This document shows, piece by piece, positions 58,057 through 64,000 of a stretch of DNA of 64,000 bases. The position numbers were made by a program, and so were the translations under genes. The notes beneath the pieces were generated by a model. The model searched no databases and was not told where the DNA came from. It worked only from the letters and a program-made list of their open reading frames with translations. The stretch covers positions 186,001 to 250,000 of the forward strand of contig NZ_BMVU01000002.1 in NCBI RefSeq assembly GCF_014650875.1, read 5' to 3'. Position 1 is the first letter of the stretch. Every line of letters starts with the position of its first letter. This DNA is from Streptomyces minutiscleroticus. GTDB taxonomy: Bacteria; Actinomycetota; Actinomycetes; Streptomycetales; Streptomycetaceae.

Positions 58057-59583
58057 TCACGGTGTTCCGGAGGACGGGGCGTGCGCGGAGGCCCGGGTGA
58101 GGGTCCGCGCCGCGTGGACGAGGAGGACGAGCGCCGCGGCACCGCAGACGGCGGCGGGCACGATGCCCGGGCCGATGGTGTCGGCCGCGGTCCGCACGGG
58201 TGTGGCCAGGAACCCGCAGCCGGGCAGCCGGGCCGCGAACACGCAGGCCACCGCCGCCGCCTCGGCGGTGCCCGCGGCGGCGAGCACGAGGGCCGGAGCG
58301 CGGGTGAAGCCGTGCGTGGCGCAGAGCCGGGCGAGCAGGAGCAGCAGGCCGAGGGCGCAGGCGCCGACGCGGGCGGCGGGTTCGGCGGGTTCGTCCAGGA
58401 CCGCCGCGCAGAGGGCGGTCGACGCGGCCAGGGCGCACACGAACAGCGCCACGGCGCCCAGCAGCAGGGGCCGCACCGCGGACGCGAACTCCGCGAGTCC
58501 GCGGCTGGCCGCCAGCACGCGCCGCGCGCGGACGGTGAGGAGGTGCGCGCACCAGGCGGCCGGGACGCACGCGAAGGAGAGGGCGAGGGCGGAGGCGGTG
58601 GCGACGGGCCAGGCCCCCGCGGCTCCGGTGCCGGTGAGGCCGCCCAGGAGTTCGCCGAGTCCGTACGGGAGCCGGTCGGGGCCGCCCGCGAGCGCCGAGG
58701 CGAGCAGGCCGTCGCCCAGGAGGGCGTACGCGACGAGCCAGCAGGTCCACACGCGTGCGGACGTCGCCGGACGGCGGGTGCGCCCGCGACCCCGACCGCT
58801 CAGGGGGCCGTGCCGGAGGGCGGCCCGCAGGCCGAGCGCGACGGTCAGGACGCCCAGGCCGGCGACCGCGGGCTGCCAACGGTCCTCGACGAGCCGGACG
58901 CCGAGGACGGCCGCCGCGCACAGGACGCCCGGCAGCAGGCAGAGGAGCGTCCAGGCGGTACACGGCGTTCCGGGGCCGGCGTCCGGTGCGGGCCCGGGGA
59001 CCGTGCTCTCCCCGTCGCGCGGCACGCGTGCGTACATCTCCTCGGCGAGCGAGAAGACGTCACGGTGCCGGAAGCGGGCGGCGGCCCGGTCGGTCATGCC
59101 GTGCGCCTCGAGTCCGGCCGCGATCTCCAAGGGGTCGACGGCCCGCTCGCACAGTGCGCGGTGGCGGCGCATCAAGGTCTTCACGGGGTCCCCCGTGGGG
59201 CGCGGGGCGACGACGGGCGCGCGCCGGGCCCCCGGGACGGGGCCGGCGGATCTGCGCCGGAGGCCGTGGGGCTCCGCTTCCCGGGGTCTTCCGGGGTACG
59301 CCGCCAGGGACGTTTCCGCAGGCTCTCCCGGATGCTCCCCCGTGGCCACGGCCCCGCCGCCCGGCGCGAGCCACTCCTCCGAGCGCGCGTCCCAGGGGCC
59401 GGGGTCGCCCGGCGTCCTCGGAAGGTCGGCACCCCGCGAACCGCCCGGCTCCTGGACGGGTCCCGGTCCTTGGGGGTGGTCCGGTCCTTGGGGACGGTCC
59501 AGTCCCTGGAAGGGATCCGGCCCCTGGGGGCGGCCCAGTGCCTGCGCGTGGTCCAGCTCCCGTGCGTGCCCTCGCCCGTTCAC
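58057..59583 (-). CDS. multi-span membrane protein of glycosyltransferase operon
   Basis: Up to 508 residues. GTG 59583 overlaps the glycosyltransferase stop as GTGA, with GGAG upstream. A second start, GTG 59184 with GGGGGA, would give 375 residues, and I cannot decide between them. The first ~135 residues of the long form are low-complexity (repeats of RPQGPD/QGPGP). After RHRALCERAVDPLEIAAGLEAHGMTDRAAARFRHRD comes a core of about eight hydrophobic helices. No known transporter signature was recognised. In Pel systems the partner of PelF is the membrane protein PelG; this one is shorter and only its position suggests a similar export role. Confidence 0.7.
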   Translation of the reverse strand: MNGRGHARELDHAQALGRPQGPDPFQGLDRPQGPDHPQGPGPVQEPGGSRGADLPRTPGDPGPWDARSEEWLAPGGGAVATGEHPGEPAETSLAAYPGRPREAEPHGLRRRSAGPVPGARRAPVVAPRPTGDPVKTLMRRHRALCERAVDPLEIAAGLEAHGMTDRAAARFRHRDVFSLAEEMYARVPRDGESTVPGPAPDAGPGTPCTAWTLLCLLPGVLCAAAVLGVRLVEDRWQPAVAGLGVLTVALGLRAALRHGPLSGRGRGRTRRPATSARVWTCWLVAYALLGDGLLASALAGGPDRLPYGLGELLGGLTGTGAAGAWPVATASALALSFACVPAAWCAHLLTVRARRVLAASRGLAEFASAVRPLLLGAVALFVCALAASTALCAAVLDEPAEPAARVGACALGLLLLLARLCATHGFTRAPALVLAAAGTAEAAAVACVFAARLPGCGFLATPVRTAADTIGPGIVPAAVCGAAALVLLVHAARTLTRASAHAPSSGTP

Positions 59584-61796
59584 CGCGCTCCCTCCGTCGC
59601 GGCCGCCCGGACAGCTCCGGGCCTCGTCCCCGGCCCCGGCGGGTGTGCCGCCCAGCGCGGGCCTCCCGCGGCCACGACCCGGGGGCGGCCCGCGGCCCCG
59701 GTCCACCACCCGGGCACATGGGCCTCGGCCGGTACGGAGAACGGCAGCGGCTCGCCCGCCTCGTCGACCGCGACCCGCCGTACGGGGGCACGCGAAACGA
59801 TCTCCAGGTAAATGCCCTGAAATGCCGCGACGTTCTGCTCGACGGTGAACAGTTCGAGCGCACGGGCACGGGCCGCCGCGCCCAGGCGCTCCCGGCGCTC
59901 GGGGTCGCGGAGCAGCGCCACGCACGCCTCGGCGAGCGCCCGCGGGTTGCGCGGCGGCACCACGAGCCCCGTACCGCCGATGACCTCCACCACGGCGCCG
60001 ACGTCGGTCGACACCGTCGCGCGCCCGCAGAGCATCGCCTCGACCAGGCCGACCGGGAAACCCTCGACCACGCTCGACAGGACGACGACGTCACCGGAGG
60101 CGTACGCCTCCGCGAGGCTCGGCGTCTCCGGCCCGCCGACCTCCTCGAACGAGACCGGGTTGTGGCCGACCGCGTGCGCCCCCGCCGCCTCGTCGGGGAA
60201 GAGCTGCGCGGCCACGGCCTTGCAGTGGGCGAGGTACTCGGCGCCCTCCGGCCCGTCGGCGGGCGCGCCGACGATGCGGAGCCCGGTCCCGGGCACCGCC
60301 CAGCGGACCTCCGTGAGGGCGTGCAGGAGGCCGATCAGGTCCTTGGTGGGTTCGACGCGCCCGACCCAGACGAGCGTCCCGGGCTCGCCGCACGGCTCGG
60401 CTCCGCCGTCCGGCGGCAGCCCGCTCGGCAGCAGGTCGTCCGGTGAGCGGCCGTCCGGCGCCGGGTCGTCCGGTGAGCGGCCGTCCGCACGGGCATCGCC
60501 CTCCGCCGTCGGGCGCGGCTCCGGTCCCGGCCCCGTTCGCGCCGCTCCCGGTGCCGTTCCCGCAGGCGCGCCGGCGTCGGCACCCGGTCGCGGCCATGGA
60601 CGCGGACGCCGACCGGTTCCCGGCCGCGTCTGCGGGCCCGCTCCCGTCCTCTCCCCCACCTCATGGAAGCGGGACGCGTCCATTCCCGGGTAGATCGTCC
60701 GCAGCTTGGCGCGGTCGGCGCCGCAGCGTTCCTGCCAGCGGCGGGTGTGCGCGTTCCCAGGCGTGATGATCTCGGCGCGGCGGTACGCCTCGGCCGCGAG
60801 CCGCGTGTGGAAGGAGGCGAGCAGGGCGCGCACGGCGGGCGTCGCGTCGCGCGAGGCCAGGTACTGCGTCCGCACGCCCGCCCCGTACTCGGTGACCAGC
60901 AGCGGCACCCCGGCGAAGTGGAGCGCGAGCAGTCCGGTGAGGGCGGCCGCGCCGCCGGACGTGGCGTGGCACAGGTCGACCGCGCCGAGCCCGTCGTCCT
61001 CGTACCAGTCGAGCGACAGCGGACGCAGCGCCCGTTCGACGCCGGAGGCCACGGCGAGCAGGTCGGGTACGCGGGCCTCGCGCGCGGTGCCCGGGGCGCC
61101 GGGCGCACGGCAGGCGCTCTCCAGGGCGCGCACGGCGGTCTCCGAGCGCAGGGCGGCGCTCAGTCCGCCCTGGTCACGGGCCAGTTCGGCGAGTCCGTAC
61201 AGCGCGCTGGCGAAACGGTCCGTCACCACATCGCCCCGGTCCGTCCGGTCCACCGGGTCCATCGGAACAGCCGGACCCGCCGGCCCTGCCGAATGCGACG
61301 GCCCAGGATTCGACGGTCCGGAGCATCCGCAGGTCTCCCCGTCCTCCCCGAGACCGGACGGCTCCTCGGTCGCTCCCGCACCCGCCTTCGCTCCGGCCCC
61401 CGTCCCCGCGCCCGCCGGTCCCGTGCCCGCCCCCATGTGCGCCGTCCCCGTGTGCGCCGTCCCCGCCGTGCCCGTTATCACGGCCGCGGTCGCGCCGGTG
61501 CCCGCGCACACGGCCGCCGCCAGCTCCCCGTAGCACTCGGCGAACCGCCGCCGCGCCCGCCGGCCGAGCGCCGCGCCGCCGGTGCCGTCGCCCCACAGCG
61601 GTGCGGTCCGTACGCCGTGGACCTGGGGCGGGAGCGGGATCCAGCCCTCGTCCTCCTGCTCCCGGCCGCGGCTGAACGCGTGGACCCGGAACTCGTGCTG
61701 TCCGAGCCCGCGCACGAGCCGGTCGCACCAGAGTCCGGTGTCACCGCTCACATACGGATAGCCACCCTCCGTAAGCAGTCCGATGCGCACGTGCAC
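59580..61796 (-). CDS. PelF-like GT4 glycosyltransferase (DUF3492 + GT4)
   Basis: Protein of 738 residues, GTG 61796 (AGGAG nine bases upstream; a GTG two codons later is possible). N-terminal DUF3492-type half: RIGLLTEGGYPYVSGDTGLWCDRLVRGL and HEFRVHAFSRG, as in PelF. The C-terminal GT4 domain shows LVWVGRVEPTKDLIGLLHAL, GHNPVSFEEVGG and VVLSSVVEGFPVGLVEAMLCGRATVSTDVG (E-x7-E nucleotide-sugar motif). Two low-complexity insertions (~110-170, Gly/Ala/Thr; ~385-475, Arg/Pro/Gly) lengthen it beyond the ~500 of PelF. PelF uses UDP-GalNAc/GlcNAc to build the cationic Pel polysaccharide; the same chemistry is plausible but unproven here. Confidence 0.88.
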   Translation of the reverse strand: MHVRIGLLTEGGYPYVSGDTGLWCDRLVRGLGQHEFRVHAFSRGREQEDEGWIPLPPQVHGVRTAPLWGDGTGGAALGRRARRRFAECYGELAAAVCAGTGATAAVITGTAGTAHTGTAHMGAGTGPAGAGTGAGAKAGAGATEEPSGLGEDGETCGCSGPSNPGPSHSAGPAGPAVPMDPVDRTDRGDVVTDRFASALYGLAELARDQGGLSAALRSETAVRALESACRAPGAPGTAREARVPDLLAVASGVERALRPLSLDWYEDDGLGAVDLCHATSGGAAALTGLLALHFAGVPLLVTEYGAGVRTQYLASRDATPAVRALLASFHTRLAAEAYRRAEIITPGNAHTRRWQERCGADRAKLRTIYPGMDASRFHEVGERTGAGPQTRPGTGRRPRPWPRPGADAGAPAGTAPGAARTGPGPEPRPTAEGDARADGRSPDDPAPDGRSPDDLLPSGLPPDGGAEPCGEPGTLVWVGRVEPTKDLIGLLHALTEVRWAVPGTGLRIVGAPADGPEGAEYLAHCKAVAAQLFPDEAAGAHAVGHNPVSFEEVGGPETPSLAEAYASGDVVVLSSVVEGFPVGLVEAMLCGRATVSTDVGAVVEVIGGTGLVVPPRNPRALAEACVALLRDPERRERLGAAARARALELFTVEQNVAAFQGIYLEIVSRAPVRRVAVDEAGEPLPFSVPAEAHVPGWWTGAAGRPRVVAAGGPRWAAHPPGPGTRPGAVRAAATEGAR

Positions 61797-61868
61797 ACCC
61801 CCGATCTCCTGTAGGGACAGCCACCGTTGACCCGACGGCTCGCAGCGGGACGAACGTATGCGGACATG

Positions 61869-61906
61869 CCGGTGGCGGGACGGACGGTTGTCCGTCCCGC
61901 CACCGG
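61869..61906 (-). terminator. strong hairpin terminator between DUF3152 gene and PelF operon
   Basis: Perfect 17-bp stem (61869-61885 with 61890-61906) and GGTT loop. It lies upstream of the glycosyltransferase start and downstream of the DUF3152 gene, insulating the two units. Confidence 0.8.
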
Positions 61907-62171
61907 AAGGGGTGAACGCTCGTGACTTTCGCGTGCACGTCGCGTTCCGTCGCGCTAGGAGATCATTCGCATACTCTGCGTGACGTCACGGCCAATCGTG
62001 ACCGCCCGACTCGCGCCCGTCCGCACGGGCAGCGGCGCACCGGACGGGCAGCGGCACGGACGCGCCGAGGAACCGGCGCGCGACGAAGCGGCCGATCGGC
62101 GTACCGCCGCACCGCCGTACTGGCGCACTGGCACACCGCCGCACGATGTCCGCGCGGTCCGCGCGCCGCCG
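61907..62171. other. intergenic region, no gene supported
   Basis: 265 bp after the DUF3152 gene. It contains the perfect palindrome GTGACGTCAC (61980-61989) and repeats of GCACACCGCC/CCGCCGTAC. I see no gene in it. Confidence 0.5.
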
Positions 62172-63992
62172 TCAATCGCCCGGGTACGCCCACGGGTTGG
62201 GCCGGCAGTGGATGCCGTCGTGGTCGAGGAACTTCGTCTGCTGCTGCATGACCGGTGCGAGCGCGCCGTCCTCGGTGCAGGTCACGTGGTTGAAGCCGAG
62301 CCGGTGGCCGACCTCGTGGTTGATCAGCATCTGCCGGTAGGAGTGGATCTTGTCGTCCCCGTAGGTCTCGGACCCCTGGGCCCAGCGGTAGGCATTGATC
62401 ATGACCCGGTCGGTGGCGGCCGAGTCGCAGGAGACGTTGTCCACGGTGATGTCGAGGCCGGACTTGAGGCACCACTCGTCCGTGGTGCCCGGGCTCGCCA
62501 GCGTGATGACGAAGTCGGGCTGCCCGGAGGAGATCCGCTCGAAGGTGCGGCCCCCGCCGTGGGCCCAGCTCCGGTCGTCGTTCAGGGTCTTCTGCACGGC
62601 CTGCGCGAAGAGCTCCCCGTCGAGTCCGAGCCCCTTCTCGACGTCCACGCGGTAGGTGTACTTGCGGCCCGTGCCGGGCGCCTTGTCGAACCCGCCGACG
62701 GCGTCGAACTTCCCGGACCCCCTGAGGTCCGCCTCCAGCGGATAGATCCTGGCCATCTTCTGGTCGTACGTCAGCGCGGTCGCCGTCGGCGTGTCGGACG
62801 GGGTGGGGCGGTTGTCGCCGCGGGACGCCGCGTCCTTGGAGGTGCGCTCCGAGCCGCCCGCGGCCTGCGACTGCACGCCGTCCGCGTCGCGCCCGTCGGC
62901 GACCTGGCCGGCCACGACCACGGCGAGCACGGTGGTGACGGCGGCGGCCGCGATCCCCGTGAAGGTGCGCCCCTTGACGGCCTTGCCCTTGGTCCCCGCC
63001 CGCCCGGCGCCGGCGTCCTGCGGGTACGCCTGCTCACCGGCCTCCGCGGACCGGTCCGCCACGGAAGCGGGAGCGGGAGAGGCGGCCCCGTCCCTGCCTG
63101 TGCCGTCCCTGCCGGTGCCGTACGGGCCGGCCCCGTCCCGGCCGGCGCCGCGCGCGGGCACGGGACGCCGGCGGGTGAAGACGCCGTCGTCATCGGCGGT
63201 GTCGGCGTACGCGGTGTTCTCGTCGAAGGCGCGGACGTACTCCGGACGCGGGCCGTCCGGGGATGCCTGCCGCTGACGCGGTATCGGCAGTCCCGTCCTG
63301 CCCCGGGCGGGACGGCCGGACGGGCCGGGTCCCTGGGGCGCTCCGTGCGGTCCGCCGCGGCCTGCGCCGCCCTCGGGCCCGCTCCGCGGGCCGCCCCGGC
63401 CGGGGGCGGTCTCCGGCTGCTGGGGATGTCCGCCCCGTACGGGCGGCACCCCGTGGGAGGGCGTCGGCGCGTCGCCGAAGCCACCGCCCGGGGCACCCGC
63501 CCCGGGGGTTCCGCCGGGAAAACGGGGCACCCCGCGCGCGGGAGTGCCCTCGGGAAGACGCGGCACCCCACGGGCGGGCGTTCCGTCCGGGAAGCGGGGA
63601 ACGCCCTGCGCCGGGGTTCCGTCCGGAAAACGGGGCACCCCGCGCGCGGGAGTGCCCCCGGGAAAACGAGGAACGCCCTGTGCGGGCGTTCCGTCCGGGA
63701 GGCGCGGCACGTCCCGCGCCGGTGTCGCGTCCGGGTTCCCCGGCCCGGCGGCCGGCCACGCGGTGCCGCCCCCCGTCGGCGGGTACGGCGGCTGCGGCGG
63801 CTGCTGGGGCCAGGGCATCTGCTGTGTCTGCTGCGGCTGCGGCATCTGCTGCGCGGGCCGCGGCGCCTGCCGTTCCTGCTGCTGTCCTGTGAACCCGCGG
63901 CGACCGCGTCGGCCGGACCCCTCGGGCGTGTCGGCCGCCCGGTCCGTGGTGCCGCGCCGGTCGGCCGGCCCCCGGCGGCTGTGACGTCCCAC
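62172..63992 (-). CDS. DUF3152 zincin-like membrane-anchored protein
   Basis: Protein of 606 residues from GTG 63992, only 8 bp from the window edge. Residues ~1-340 are cytosolic low-complexity sequence, including six 12-residue repeats of the type DGTPARGVPRFP. One transmembrane helix follows (GIAAAAVTTVLAVVVAGQVA, ~350-370). The extracytoplasmic DUF3152 domain has FAQAVQKTLNDDRSW, DFVITLASPGTTDEWC and a metzincin-like zinc site INHEVGHRLGFNHVTC (HExxHxxGxxH), plus paired cysteines. Peptidase activity is inferred from the zinc motif only. Confidence 0.85.
   Translation of the reverse strand: MGRHSRRGPADRRGTTDRAADTPEGSGRRGRRGFTGQQQERQAPRPAQQMPQPQQTQQMPWPQQPPQPPYPPTGGGTAWPAAGPGNPDATPARDVPRLPDGTPAQGVPRFPGGTPARGVPRFPDGTPAQGVPRFPDGTPARGVPRLPEGTPARGVPRFPGGTPGAGAPGGGFGDAPTPSHGVPPVRGGHPQQPETAPGRGGPRSGPEGGAGRGGPHGAPQGPGPSGRPARGRTGLPIPRQRQASPDGPRPEYVRAFDENTAYADTADDDGVFTRRRPVPARGAGRDGAGPYGTGRDGTGRDGAASPAPASVADRSAEAGEQAYPQDAGAGRAGTKGKAVKGRTFTGIAAAAVTTVLAVVVAGQVADGRDADGVQSQAAGGSERTSKDAASRGDNRPTPSDTPTATALTYDQKMARIYPLEADLRGSGKFDAVGGFDKAPGTGRKYTYRVDVEKGLGLDGELFAQAVQKTLNDDRSWAHGGGRTFERISSGQPDFVITLASPGTTDEWCLKSGLDITVDNVSCDSAATDRVMINAYRWAQGSETYGDDKIHSYRQMLINHEVGHRLGFNHVTCTEDGALAPVMQQQTKFLDHDGIHCRPNPWAYPGD
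63507..63731. repeat. 36-bp coding tandem repeat
   Basis: About six 36-bp units encode PDGTPAQGVPRF / PGGTPARGVPRF / PEGTPARGVPRL blocks in the disordered N-terminal part of the DUF3152 protein. Unit length keeps the frame, so copy number can vary without breaking the gene. Confidence 0.85.
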
Positions 63993-64000
63993 GCGCCCTC

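Overview
The window is a very GC-rich actinobacterial chromosome segment, almost certainly core chromosome of a Streptomyces. Evidence: strong third-position GC bias, the sigR-rsrA operon with its sigma-R promoter, a WblC/WhiB7 protein with an AT-hook, AdnA/AdnB recombination helicases, a mycoredoxin, and many GTG starts. Gene content and order resemble the Mycobacterium tuberculosis blocks around Rv3193c-Rv3206c and Rv3221A-Rv3228 (recalled, not searched). Most of this is therefore ancient conserved actinobacterial neighbourhood. No insertion sequence, prophage, CRISPR array or rRNA was seen.

Layout. 1-3.5 kb: partial TPR-like gene and a coupled pair of membrane HD/HD-GYP proteins. 3.8-10.7 kb: thiol-stress operon sigR-rsrA with an autoregulatory promoter, alpha/beta hydrolase, SRAP abasic-site protein, M50 peptidase, aroA, rsgA and a SugE/Gdx exporter. 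10.7-18.1 kb: TetR regulator, inositol-phosphatase-type HisN, CBS protein, divergent katA-catR peroxide module, then two identical initiator tRNA genes flanking a Sel1-repeat gene and a 29-bp tandem repeat. 18.1-27.4 kb: UPF0182 membrane protein, PPA1309 protein, PDZ-Lon protease, a 54-residue membrane protein, MoaE, an SDR protein, a DUF2342 zincin and a Nudix hydrolase. 27.6-30.8 kb: TerD-AIM24 fusion plus two AIM24 paralogues in one operon. 31-36 kb: metallopeptidase, ThiF-like plus ABC1-kinase operon, and wblC with a complete candidate attenuator (own promoter, 105-codon upstream ORF, stop-codon hairpin, terminator). 36-49.5 kb: uvrD2, mycoredoxin behind a second sigma-R promoter, nudC, an M20 peptidase, adnB, adnA and an alkyltransferase-like protein. 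49.7-56 kb: kinase-like/LPG-synthase-like membrane protein, a decayed protease fragment next to an intact Tap-type lipoprotein protease, and moeZ. 56-64 kb: a PelF-type glycosyltransferase operon with membrane protein, sugar epimerase and spherulin-4/GH135-like protein, then a DUF3152 metallopeptidase-like protein.

Much of the window is stress defence: thiol oxidation (sigR, mycoredoxin), peroxide (katA-catR), DNA damage (SRAP, UvrD2, AdnAB, ATL) and ribosome-targeting antibiotics (wblC). The most interesting candidates are: (1) the Pel/galactosaminoglycan-like operon at 56.2-61.8 kb; (2) the wblC leader; (3) a 35-bp composite element containing a perfect DnaA box TTGTCCACA, found with identical 12-bp internal spacing in two separate divergent intergenic regions.
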